From assembly GCF_014127485.1 (NCBI RefSeq), contig NZ_CP059903.1:1984001-2048000 (forward strand): DNA of 64,000 bases, read 5' to 3'. The notes under the pieces were generated by a model, which was not told the DNA's origin, made no database searches, and saw nothing but the letters and a program-made list of their open reading frames with translations. The position numbers were made by a program, and so were the translations under genes. The DNA is from Nocardioides dongkuii. GTDB taxonomy: Bacteria; Actinomycetota; Actinomycetes; Propionibacteriales; Nocardioidaceae. Shown one piece after another: positions 33,257-41,271 of this stretch. Numbering within the stretch: position 1 is the first letter of the stretch; every line of letters begins with the position of its first letter.

Positions 33257-34035
33257 GCATCCGCACGGGCCGGCCGCCCGAGCACGCGGACCACCGAGCC
33301 CTCCCGCGCAGCGACCGCACCCGGTTCCCGTGGCGGATCCTGCTGCACCCCCTGCGGCGGCCGTCCTCCTGGCTGCTGCGCAAGCGGTACGACCTGCACG
33401 TCCACGGCGCCCACTTGGTGCCCACCGACGGCCCGGTGCTGCTCGCGGCCAACCACGTCGGGGTGCTGGACGGCCCGCTGCTCGCGATCTTCACCCCGCG
33501 GCCGGTGCACGTCTTCACCAAGGAGGAGATGTTCGACGGGCCGATCGGGCGCTTCCTGCGGCTCTCCGGCCAGATCCGGCTCGACCGGTTCCACCCCGAC
33601 CCCGGCGCCGTGAAGTCGATGATGCGGGTGCTGCGTGACGGGGCGTGCGGCGGCATTTTCCCCGAGGGTCGCCGCGGCAACGGCGAGCTGGAGCGCTTCC
33701 ACCGCGGGGCGGCGTACTTCGCCCTGGCCTCCGGCGCCCCGGTCGTCCCGGTGGTGTTCTTCGGCACCCGCGACCCGGGTGGCCGCAGCGGCTCGCTGCC
33801 GCACCGCGGCGCGCGCATCGACGTCGTCTTCGGCGCGCCGTACACCGTGCCCGCCGTACCCTGGCCACGAACGAGGGAACAAGTCGAGCACACCTCGATG
33901 TTGTTGAGGGAGCACCTCCTGGTGCACCTCGCCTCTGCCAAGGCGCTGACCGGCCGTGACCTGCCCGGCCCCCTTCCGCCCGGCGACCTCGACCCTGATC
34001 CCGCCACCGGGGTCACCGACCAAGGAGCACCATGA
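33253..34035 (+). CDS. Lysophospholipid acyltransferase family protein (PlsC-like)
   Basis: The 260-residue product has the acyltransferase motif NHVGVLDGP (HX4D) followed by [20 protein letters not shown] (block III) and [11 protein letters not shown]. These support 1-acyl-glycerol-3-phosphate acyltransferase-type activity at the inner face of the membrane. GTG 33253 overlaps cmk and the stop overlaps der by 4 bp. The cmk-plsC-der order is common in actinobacteria. Confidence 0.92.
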   Translation: MSIRTGRPPEHADHRALPRSDRTRFPWRILLHPLRRPSSWLLRKRYDLHVHGAHLVPTDGPVLLAANHVGVLDGPLLAIFTPRPVHVFTKEEMFDGPIGRFLRLSGQIRLDRFHPDPGAVKSMMRVLRDGACGGIFPEGRRGNGELERFHRGAAYFALASGAPVVPVVFFGTRDPGGRSGSLPHRGARIDVVFGAPYTVPAVPWPRTREQVEHTSMLLREHLLVHLASAKALTGRDLPGPLPPGDLDPDPATGVTDQGAP

Positions 34036-35402
34036 CATCCGGACCAGACCTGCCCACCGACGACTCGTCCGCGGACGAGCCGCAGGGCCCGGTGCCGGTC
34101 CTCGCCGTCGTCGGCCGCCCGAACGTGGGCAAGTCCACGCTCGTGAACCGGATCATCGGCCGCCGCGCCGCGGTCGTCGAGGACGTCCCGGGCGTGACCC
34201 GTGACCGGGTCTCGTACGACGCCAACTGGAACGGCCGCGCCTTCACCGTCGTCGACACCGGCGGCTGGGACCCCGACGCCCGCGGCCTCGCGCACGCCAT
34301 CGCCACCCAGGCCGAGATCGCGGTGACGCTCGCCGACGCCGTGCTGTTCGTCGTCGACGCCACCGTCGGGATCACCGACGTCGACGAGGCCGTCGTCAAG
34401 ATCCTTCGCAAGTCCGGCAAGCCGGTCGTGCTGGCTGCGAACAAGGTCGACGACCAGCGCACCGAGGCCGAGGCGTACGGCCTGTGGAACCTCGGACTCG
34501 GCGAGCCCTACCCGGTCTCCGCGCTGCACGGCCGCGGCTCCGGCGACATGCTGGACGCCATCCTGGAGGCGCTCCCGGAGCCGCCGCCGGAGCGAGACGC
34601 CGAGGTCGGCGGTCCGCGCCGGATCGCGATCGTCGGCAAGCCCAACGTCGGCAAGTCCTCGCTGCTGAACCGGCTGGCGGGGGAGGAGCGGGTCGTCGTC
34701 GACAACGTCGCCGGGACCACGGTGGACCCCGTCGACGAGCTGATCGAGCTCGGCGGCCGCGCCTGGCGCTTCATCGACACCGCCGGCATCCGCAAGCGGG
34801 TCAAGGAGGCGTCGGGCCACGAGTACTACGCCTCGCTGCGCACCACGACCGCGATCGACCGCGCCGAGGTCGCCGTGCTGGTCGTGGACGCGGGGGAGAC
34901 CCTCTCCGAGCAGGACCTGCGGATCATCCAGACCGTGCGGGACGCCGGCCGTGCGCTGGTCATCGCGTTCAACAAGTGGGACCTCGTCGACGAGGAGCGC
35001 CGCTACTACCTCGAGCGCGAGGTCGAGCGCGACCTCGTGCAGGTGCAGTGGGCGCCCCGGATCAACGTCACCGCCCGCACCGGCTGGCACGTCGACCGCC
35101 TGGTCCCGGCGCTGGACCGGGCGCTGAAGGGCTGGGAGACCCGGATCGGCACCGGCGCGCTCAACACCTTCCTGGGCCGCCTGGTCGCCGAGCACCCGCA
35201 CCCGGTGCGCAGCGGCAAGCAGCCGAAGATCCTGTTCGGCACCCAGGCCGGCACCGCGCCGCCGATGTTCGTGCTCTTCACCAGCGGCAAGCTGGACGCG
35301 TCGTACGAGCGGTTCATCGAGCGCCGGCTGCGCGAGGAATTCGGCTTCGTCGGCACCCCGATCATCCTGCAGCAGCGCCCGCGGGAGAAGCGGAAGCGCT
35401 GA
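34032..35402 (+). CDS. der: Ribosome biogenesis GTPase Der (EngA)
   Basis: The 456-residue product has two tandem GTPase domains. The first has GRPNVGKST (residues 28-36) and [10 protein letters not shown]; the second has GKPNVGKSS (~202-210) and [12 protein letters not shown]-terminal KH-like domain closes it ([40 protein letters not shown]). It acts in 50S subunit assembly. ATG 34032 is the natural start. It ends the conserved block; a tRNA gene follows about 90 bp later. Confidence 0.97.
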   Translation: MTSGPDLPTDDSSADEPQGPVPVLAVVGRPNVGKSTLVNRIIGRRAAVVEDVPGVTRDRVSYDANWNGRAFTVVDTGGWDPDARGLAHAIATQAEIAVTLADAVLFVVDATVGITDVDEAVVKILRKSGKPVVLAANKVDDQRTEAEAYGLWNLGLGEPYPVSALHGRGSGDMLDAILEALPEPPPERDAEVGGPRRIAIVGKPNVGKSSLLNRLAGEERVVVDNVAGTTVDPVDELIELGGRAWRFIDTAGIRKRVKEASGHEYYASLRTTTAIDRAEVAVLVVDAGETLSEQDLRIIQTVRDAGRALVIAFNKWDLVDEERRYYLEREVERDLVQVQWAPRINVTARTGWHVDRLVPALDRALKGWETRIGTGALNTFLGRLVAEHPHPVRSGKQPKILFGTQAGTAPPMFVLFTSGKLDASYERFIERRLREEFGFVGTPIILQQRPREKRKR

Positions 35403-35492
35403 GGTCCGCCCGCGAGACCGAGCCCGATTCCGAGGCGCGGGGCCTGCTGTTGTAGTGTTCACACGCTCGTGGAGCCACGCTCCGGGAGTGTT

Positions 35493-35566
<74 letters not shown>

Positions 35567-35573
35567 CCGAAAC

Positions 35574-35611
35574 ACCGCCTCTGACCTGCGGAAACGCGGG
35601 TCAGAGGCGGT
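35574..35611 (+). terminator. Intrinsic terminator after tRNA-Pro
   Basis: A 17-bp stem (accgcctctgacctgcg with cgcgggtcagaggcggt, one G-T wobble) closes a gaaa tetraloop 7 nt after the tRNA. It is followed by ttctcgattt. The strength and position make a terminator very likely. The ~300 bp from here to the next gene shows nothing else that I can identify. Confidence 0.88.
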
Positions 35612-35919
35612 TCTCGATTTGCGCCGTTTCCGTCTGATGCCGCGCCTATGCGCCAAAGACGTGCTGAGTAATGGACGTTTGCCCGCCTTGCTGGCTCGTT
35701 CACGCCGTCGAATCGACCTGCCGGGTGCTCACCCACACGACGGGGCCGGCTCGACATGGACACCTGAGTCGCGGCGAGCGGCGGTGGACCAGCCGGTCTC
35801 CCATGCAGAGGCGATATCGACAATCTCCGGATCCCCTGGCTGGCTCCGTTGTACGGTCGGCGCCGCCGTGGCAGTCGCCGCGGCGCAGTCTTGACGACTG
35901 CATATCCGAGAGGCCACTG

Positions 35920-37086
35920 ATGAGCGACCTCGCTGTCCCCCTGGGCGCCCGACTGATCCATGTCGGACCTTCCAAGACCGGCACCACGACCATCCAGCTG
36001 GCCATGCACCACAGCCGCGCCGAGCTCGCCGCGCACGGCGTGCACTATCCCGGCACGGGACACCGACCCAAGGCGGCGACCATCGACGTACGGCGTCCGC
36101 CCGGCGACCGGACGGGTGACTGGGACGAGCTGGTCGCCGAGGTCCGGTCCTCGACGGCCGATCGGGTGTGCATCAGCAGCGAGTCGCTGTCGGTGCTGGG
36201 CGCGGAAGGTGCGGCGGAGGTCGTCCGGTCGCTCGGTGACGAGGCGGTGCATGTGGTCATGGCGGTGCGGCCGATCGACGCGCTGCTGCCGTCGATGTGG
36301 CAGCAGCGGGTACGCCGCCTCGTGGGCATCCCGTCGTACGACGACTGGTTGCGCTCCGTGCTCCTCGGCGGGCCCGACGACCCCAGTGCGGCGGCGTTCT
36401 GGAGCATCCACGACCTGGAGCGCCAGATCCGCGACTGGAGCGCGGCCGCCGGGCCCGAGCGCGTCACGGTGATCGTCGTCGAGGAGGGGGACCACGCCGT
36501 CCTCCCGAACACCTTCGAGGACCTGCTGGACCTGCCCCGCGGCACGCTCACGCCCAAAGTGCGCGCCCGCAACGTCTCGCTGGACCGCGCCAGCACCGAG
36601 CTGCTGCGGCAGCTGGACCGGGCCGCCCTGGAGCGAGGTTGGACGGAGGGCACCTACGTCCGGACCATCCGGAGCCCGCTGGTCGACTACCTGCGGAAGC
36701 AGCCGCGGGACGCGGCGAGCAGCCGGTCGCTGCCGAGCTGGGCCGCCGAGCAGGCCTACGAGATCAACACCGCCCGGGCCGACCTCCTGGCTACGACCTC
36801 GGTGCGGGTGGTCGGCGATCCCGACTCCCTGCGCCCGCACCGTCGGACGATCGCCGTCGAGGAGACCTCGCCGGACCCGAAGATCGCCGTCGAGATCGCC
36901 GCCGGCGTCGCGGCCCTCGCCGCCGACCAGGTCCGCGAGCGCCACGAGGTCGAGCTCGGTCGCAAGCAGGACCGGATCGCCAAGCTCGAGCGCCAGCTCG
37001 CGCGGGCGGAGGCCGCGCCGTCGACGCCGGAATTGCCCCCGCGCCGGATCGCCGTGCGGGTCCGCGGCATGCTCACGCGCCGCTAG
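35920..37086 (+). CDS. Sulfotransferase-like protein
   Basis: The 388-residue product starts with LGARLIHVGPSKTGTTTIQL, which matches the 5'-phosphosulfate-binding loop of PAPS-dependent sulfotransferases. VHVVMAVRPIDALLPSMWQQ fits the 3'-phosphate region (strand, then R and S). The C-terminal ~75 residues (VRERHEVELGRKQDRIAKLE, RQLARAEAA) form a coiled coil, unusual for a cytosolic sulfotransferase and perhaps used for oligomerisation. Such enzymes in actinobacteria often modify exopolysaccharide or glycolipids. ATG 35920 is chosen since the P-loop follows at once; an in-frame start at 35671 would add 83 unlikely residues. Confidence 0.8.
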   Translation: MSDLAVPLGARLIHVGPSKTGTTTIQLAMHHSRAELAAHGVHYPGTGHRPKAATIDVRRPPGDRTGDWDELVAEVRSSTADRVCISSESLSVLGAEGAAEVVRSLGDEAVHVVMAVRPIDALLPSMWQQRVRRLVGIPSYDDWLRSVLLGGPDDPSAAAFWSIHDLERQIRDWSAAAGPERVTVIVVEEGDHAVLPNTFEDLLDLPRGTLTPKVRARNVSLDRASTELLRQLDRAALERGWTEGTYVRTIRSPLVDYLRKQPRDAASSRSLPSWAAEQAYEINTARADLLATTSVRVVGDPDSLRPHRRTIAVEETSPDPKIAVEIAAGVAALAADQVRERHEVELGRKQDRIAKLERQLARAEAAPSTPELPPRRIAVRVRGMLTRR

Positions 37087-37186
37087 TCAGCCCCGGGCAA
37101 TCGGTTGGTCCGAAGTGCGCTGGAGATCCGGGCGACGCGTGGTCGGTCACGGGCGGGTCACAGGGGATGCGAGCGAGTCGCGGCAG

Positions 37187-37393
37187 ATGAGTGAGTTTGT
37201 CGGTAACACTGCCGTCGTGCCCCCACTCACCACCGAGGACATCATCGAAGCGATTATCGACGAGTTGGCCATAGGCGAACTGGGGCAGAGCGTTGACTCC
37301 GTCCGCATCGACCGAGTCGGTTCAGGAACCTTGATGCTTGACTACGGCGATGCCGGTCGGTTCCGACTGGACGTCTCCCAGCAGAGCGAGTGA
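37187..37393 (+). CDS. Small hypothetical acidic protein
   Basis: A 68-residue product from ATG 37187 (MSEFVGNTAVVPPLTTEDII). It has a helical first half (EDIIEAIIDELAIGELGQS) and a strand-rich second half (VDSVRIDRVGSGTLMLDYGD, AGRFRLDVSQ). Its acidic, less GC-rich composition differs from the conserved block. I do not recognise the family. The amphipathic pattern supports a real small protein. Confidence 0.55.
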   Translation: MSEFVGNTAVVPPLTTEDIIEAIIDELAIGELGQSVDSVRIDRVGSGTLMLDYGDAGRFRLDVSQQSE

Positions 37394-37566
37394 GGCATCC
37401 GCACATCGGCAGATCCGGATGCTCGCCGGCCATCCGCGGCGCGTTGCGGGCAGTTGCGGCGCGACGTTGCCGAGATGCGACAAACGAGCAGAATCGGTGG
37501 GTTCAGGCAGCGCTAGCCCGTGGGCTGGTAGGGCTTCAGGAGTAGCAGCCGAGGTCGCTGGCGACA

Positions 37567-38298
37567 CTACGACTGCGCCACGCCGCGCGGGTCCTGAGGC
37601 CCGCTGGACTCGCCGAACTCCGCGTAGTAGTCGACATGTAGGAATTGGATCTGGTGGGCGCTGATAGTGATGTTCCCGCTCTTGATTTTGCGATGGGTGC
37701 CATCGCCGGCGGTGAGGCGGATCGGAGCGGTAAGAGTCAGCTCCCGGTCTTGGCTCTCGTTGGCCGCGGGGTTGAAGTTTCTGAGCCAGCCCCGCACGCG
37801 GGTGCCGTCCGCGAGGTAACACGTGACCCTGCGGTGGAGGTCTCGATGCTCGTGTCTCAGCACTACCCACCAGGCAGACTCAGTCCGCGAGCCCTTGGCG
37901 GGTAGGACCCACGAGATCGGTCTGTGCGCCTTGATCGCGGCGAAACCGTTTGTGTTGTTGACCAGGGCCGCAACCGTTAGTGCGGCCAGGCACGCGAGGA
38001 GCAGGAGGCTGAGCCCGGTGAGCAGCATGCGGACGCGGTCCTCGGTCCACAGCCCGCTGGTGTCCTCGATCAGTGCCCGAAGTGACGTCAGACGGCCCTT
38101 AGATACTGCGGCTGCCAGCCCATACACGGCCAAGGCCACGAGGTCGCACAACAAGCTGACCAAGGCGATCGAGGCCGTCTCCCGCAGCACCGAGTGCGAA
38201 GCGCGAGTGAATGGCCCCCGTTCGGTCACGACGACATAGACGAAGCCCGGGGCCAACAGGACAACGAAGATCAACAGACCCGTCAGGGTCGTTGGCAT
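37567..38298 (-). CDS. DUF6338 family membrane protein
   Basis: The 243-residue product begins MPTTLTGLLIFVVLLAPGFV followed by YVVVTERGPFTRASHSVLRE, the conserved DUF6338 opening. Hydrophobic segments lie near residues 4-25, 42-64 and 91-113, and a C-terminal beta-rich cytoplasmic domain (VTCYLADGTRVRGWLRNFNP, GNITISAHQIQFLHVDYYAE) follows. No function is established for the family. The start ATG 38298 lies 10 bp after the stop of a 52-residue acidic protein gene on the same strand, so the two probably form an operon. Confidence 0.82.
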   Translation of the reverse strand: MPTTLTGLLIFVVLLAPGFVYVVVTERGPFTRASHSVLRETASIALVSLLCDLVALAVYGLAAAVSKGRLTSLRALIEDTSGLWTEDRVRMLLTGLSLLLLACLAALTVAALVNNTNGFAAIKAHRPISWVLPAKGSRTESAWWVVLRHEHRDLHRRVTCYLADGTRVRGWLRNFNPAANESQDRELTLTAPIRLTAGDGTHRKIKSGNITISAHQIQFLHVDYYAEFGESSGPQDPRGVAQS

Positions 38299-38308
38299 GG
38301 GTACCTAC

Positions 38309-38467
38309 TCAGTCGTCGTCTTCGTGAGCGGGACTCTCAGGAAGGGGGGTTTCCACTGACTTGATCGGCTCGATTTGCCCGCTCTCCTCGTGCCCGAAGC
38401 CCGAGTCGGGAGACGGCGTCGGCTCCCTGAGATCCTTGTCTTCACTCTTCTTGTCGTCGTTGCTCAT
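38309..38467 (-). CDS. 52-residue acidic, probably disordered protein upstream of DUF6338
   Basis: From ATG 38467 (minus) the product is MSNDDKKSEDKDLREPTPSP followed by 32 more residues rich in D, E, P and S, ending in AHEDDD. No secondary structure is expected. A good ribosome-binding site (aaaggtg) precedes it on the minus strand. The 10-bp gap to the DUF6338 gene implies co-expression. A longer upstream frame exists but has no ribosome-binding site. I do not recognise the family. Confidence 0.65.
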   Translation of the reverse strand: MSNDDKKSEDKDLREPTPSPDSGFGHEESGQIEPIKSVETPLPESPAHEDDD

Positions 38468-38778
38468 GACACACCTTTGCTCGGGGGCGACCCGTCCGCC
38501 TGTGGGCCACATGCTAGGCGCTGTTGGCCCGGCTAAACGGAAGTCGAGGCGGCGGACACCCGACTTGCGGCAGAAGCGGACGTTCTGGTCGTTGAAGCTA
38601 CTGTCGGGCGAGCGCCCGGCCGCGTTAGGCTCTCGCTTGGTCAGTGCCACCTGCCGCCCGCAGCCTCAATTGGCATCGGTGAAGCGCACGCCTTCCTACC
38701 AAGTCATCGATCCTGCCGTGCGGCCGGACCGGCAACGCGGGCACCGAACCCCGGCATGCCGCACCGGAGGACACAGTG
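38468..38778. other. Intergenic region between divergent genes
   Basis: These ~310 bp separate the acidic-protein/DUF6338 operon from the DUF6225-type gene and must hold promoters for both directions. Apart from the two ribosome-binding sites (aaaggtg on the minus strand, ggagga at 38765-38770 on the plus strand) I see no clear motif. Confidence 0.5.
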
Positions 38779-39477
38779 ATGACTCCCGCAATCGCCAAAG
38801 ACCGCGCGCGACTCTTGCGCCAGGAGCTAGCGGCGGCCGGCTTCGACGTACCCCACTCGCTCACGCTGGAACTCGTGGCACATCAGCACGGTTTCCGAGA
38901 CTGGAACACACTCGCAGCGACTCAGAATCAGATTCGCTCGGTTCCACCGCGTGTCGAGCGCGACGACTATGTGCACGCCTCGACCCCCATCACCCTGGGC
39001 GAACTTCGACTGGCAATGGAGGGGCGACCCGACGACACACCGGTCTTGGTTTCACATCCGGATGAGCCGGGGGGCACGCGCTCGTCGAGCTTGCCAGCAG
39101 TCTCAGCGGTCGTGCGTCCCAGCCTCTTGCACGATCAGCAGCCGGCCTTGACCGTCGCCGGCGACTTCCCATCCGGGACGTACCTACTTCCACGACGACT
39201 GACGCTCGAGCTGTCCGGGATAGAGGTCGACGAAGAATCGGAGGTCGCGGCCGCGATCAAGGCCGTCGAAGCCGCTATCGACGCCCTGGGATACCGAGAC
39301 GAGTGGTGGATGAGTAACGACGTCGAGACCGGCGGCGGGTTGATCTGGCAATTCCGGGCGAACGGCGAGGTACCACTCACCGCAATCGAAGCGGCCGTGC
39401 GCCGAGCAACGGCCCGACACTCCGCCAGTGGCTGGGTGTTCGCGGCCACAGAGTTCGGGCGTTGGGACTCCCCGTAG
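38779..39477 (+). CDS. Protein with glyoxalase-related N-terminal domain and DUF6225-like region
   Basis: About 232 residues from ATG 38779, preceded by ggagga. The N-terminal ~40 residues (ARLLRQELAAAGFDVPHSLT, LELVAHQHGFRDWNTLAATQ) match the helical domain attached to many actinobacterial glyoxalase-like proteins. TPITLGELRLAMEGRPDDTP followed by VLVSH resembles DUF6225. The C-terminal half (LPRRLTLELSGIEVDEESEV, AAVRRATARHSASGWVFAAT) is unknown to me. No membrane segment. Function cannot be assigned; it may be a stand-alone accessory gene. Confidence 0.72.
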   Translation: MTPAIAKDRARLLRQELAAAGFDVPHSLTLELVAHQHGFRDWNTLAATQNQIRSVPPRVERDDYVHASTPITLGELRLAMEGRPDDTPVLVSHPDEPGGTRSSSLPAVSAVVRPSLLHDQQPALTVAGDFPSGTYLLPRRLTLELSGIEVDEESEVAAAIKAVEAAIDALGYRDEWWMSNDVETGGGLIWQFRANGEVPLTAIEAAVRRATARHSASGWVFAATEFGRWDSP

Positions 39478-40309
39478 TCGACGGGAACCCTTGCCCTGCC
39501 CGCTCATCGGCGGACGAGCCGGGGACTCAGTGGCAGAAGCGGACACTTGTCAGTCCGATGTAGCCCGTCTTGGGGTCGATCTGCTCGAGGACCACTTGAT
39601 TCTCGACACCAACGCCCGGTCATCGATAGCGGGATGTCCGCCTACCGCATGGTCGGCCTCACCTGTGAGAAGGCGCGCGCGGTAGGTGTGCGATCACGAG
39701 GACCTCGATCCAATCCAATCGGAACGGCCTCCCCGCCGCCATCAAAGGATCCTGACGTCAAGGTGACAACCGAGCGCTGAGCAGTCCCGGGTTCGCCTGG
39801 GTCTTGGCCACTACCGGTCACACCGGACGGGTCTGGAGCCACATACGGGCGTGAAGAGAGACCATCCGATCGTGGTCATGGGTCGGGATCCGGACGCGTT
39901 TGAGTGCTCCTCGGCGGCCGGTTCACGACCGACAAGTCCGGCTAGGAGCCGGACGTCCCGTGGTCGTCCAACGCCGCGGACCCGCGCCGACATGGATCGG
40001 TGAGCCGCCCCGGGAGGTCCGGAGAGCCTGGAAGGGCCGAGACGCTTTCACCCGGAGGGGTGGAAGCCGCGCAGCGAACACCCTTCGCCGTCACCAATCT
40101 CGGCGATAGCCAGGTGGATTTGAGCTCGTCGACGACCTCGGCTCCTAGTTTGAGATGAGTGCCAGGAACCCACAGAGAAGTCCACATCCCGGGGGGAGCG
40201 TGGGGGACCGCCGGCTCGGGATTGCGTTGCAGTGGGTCAGACGAGCCGCGACGAGCCGAGGTGGGCGACGTCGTTCATGCGATCCCTCCCGCATACCGGA
40301 GGAAATCGC
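39478..40309. other. Long stretch without a supportable gene
   Basis: About 830 bp between the DUF6225-type gene and the secreted cluster. Frames here are short and lack family features, ribosome-binding sites or the strong third-position GC of the neighbours. A minus-strand frame near 39942-40187 and a plus-strand frame near 39547-39780 were looked at and not accepted. The final ~25 bp hold the ribosome-binding site ggagga for the next gene. Decayed gene remnants or a structured leader RNA are possible, but I could not identify either. Confidence 0.5.
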
Positions 40310-40762
40310 ATGAAGCGGTCCAAGAAGATCACCATCATTGCCTCGTTCGTCGTGCTGCTGGTGGCCGGCGCCGCCATCGCGGCCTGGCAGATCACCGGCA
40401 CCGGCAGCGGCTCCGCCAGGGCCGGGACGGCCGGCGACCTGACCGTGGCGCCTGGGAGCGCGACCGGAGACCTGTACCCGGGCTCTACTGACGGGGACGT
40501 CTTCATCAAGGTGACGAACCCGAACAGCTACCCGGTCAAGCTGACCACCGCCACGATCGCCGGACCGATCACTCCCGCAGAGTGCCTGGTCACCGCGAGC
40601 TCCGACCCGGTCGATCTCAGTGCCGTGCCGGTCATCGCCTCCGGCGCCACCGTCGACGTCACCCTCAGCGACGTGCTGAGCATGGGTGACGCTCCCGACT
40701 CCTGCCAAGGCGTGGACCTGGTCGTTGAGGAGATCACGGTCCAGGCCAACACCGCCTCGTGA
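40310..40762 (+). CDS. Secreted or membrane-anchored DLYPG protein A
   Basis: The 150-residue product starts MKRSKKITIIASFVVLLVAG, a basic stretch followed by a hydrophobic segment to about residue 27 (AIAAWQ), so it is a signal peptide or N-terminal anchor reminiscent of SipW-type leaders. The rest is a beta-rich domain with GDLYPGSTDGDVFIKVTNPN, one Cys in TPAECLV and a second in PDSCQGVDLVVEEITV. The DLYPG and D(S/A)CQG motifs recur in the next gene. A strong ribosome-binding site (ggagga) precedes ATG 40310. I do not recognise a named family. Confidence 0.78.
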   Translation: MKRSKKITIIASFVVLLVAGAAIAAWQITGTGSGSARAGTAGDLTVAPGSATGDLYPGSTDGDVFIKVTNPNSYPVKLTTATIAGPITPAECLVTASSDPVDLSAVPVIASGATVDVTLSDVLSMGDAPDSCQGVDLVVEEITVQANTAS

Positions 40763-40845
40763 CGGCAGCGGAGCGCCGCCGGGCCCTCGGCTCGGCGGCG
40801 CTCCGCCCACTGCACGCCCAGACCGCTCTTCCAAGGCAGGCCACC

Positions 40846-41271
40846 ATGAGCTCGTCCACTCCCGTCGTTCAGCGCTGGCTGGCCCTCGCCGTCGTGCTGC
40901 TGGCGGTCGGGCTGCTCGCCGGCTCCGCCACCGTCGCGGCCAGCGGCCCGACCAGGCCGAAGCCTGCGTTCACGATCAGCGGCGGCGTCGACGACCTGTA
41001 CCCGGGTGCGGAGCGCCGTGCGGTGCTGCGCATCACGAACAACCGTGCGTGGGCGATCAAGGTCCGCAGGGTGGTCGTCACCGTTGCGTCGACGAACAAG
41101 TCCGGATGTGCGACCTCCATGGTGAGGTCGCCCGGGTGGGCAGGCTCGATGCGCGTGGCCAAGGGCAAGACGCGCGTGCTGCGGGTGCCGGTCCGGATGA
41201 GGGCGGTGGCGCCTGACGCCTGTCAGGGCGCGGTCTTCTCGCTTCGGTACTCGGGGTGGGCGGTCCGGTGA
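40846..41271 (+). CDS. Secreted DLYPG protein B, paralogue of A
   Basis: About 141 residues from ATG 40846; GTG 40759, overlapping the previous stop, would add 29 residues ahead of the leader and is less likely. A signal segment (VQRWLALAVVLLAVGLLAGS) is followed by GGVDDLYPGAERRAVLRITN, one Cys (NKSGCATSMV), and APDACQGAVFSLRYS, aligning with protein A in order and spacing of motifs. The two conserved cysteines may form a disulfide outside the cell. Its stop overlaps the start of the giant protein by 4 bp (GTGA), so the three genes are likely one operon. Confidence 0.75.
   Translation: MSSSTPVVQRWLALAVVLLAVGLLAGSATVAASGPTRPKPAFTISGGVDDLYPGAERRAVLRITNNRAWAIKVRRVVVTVASTNKSGCATSMVRSPGWAGSMRVAKGKTRVLRVPVRMRAVAPDACQGAVFSLRYSGWAVR

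Noticed and set aside
39900-40110. Possible structured RNA or riboswitch ahead of the secreted cluster
   Set aside because: Purine-rich and GC-rich segments were examined for cyclic-di-GMP and other known riboswitch cores; no convincing match.
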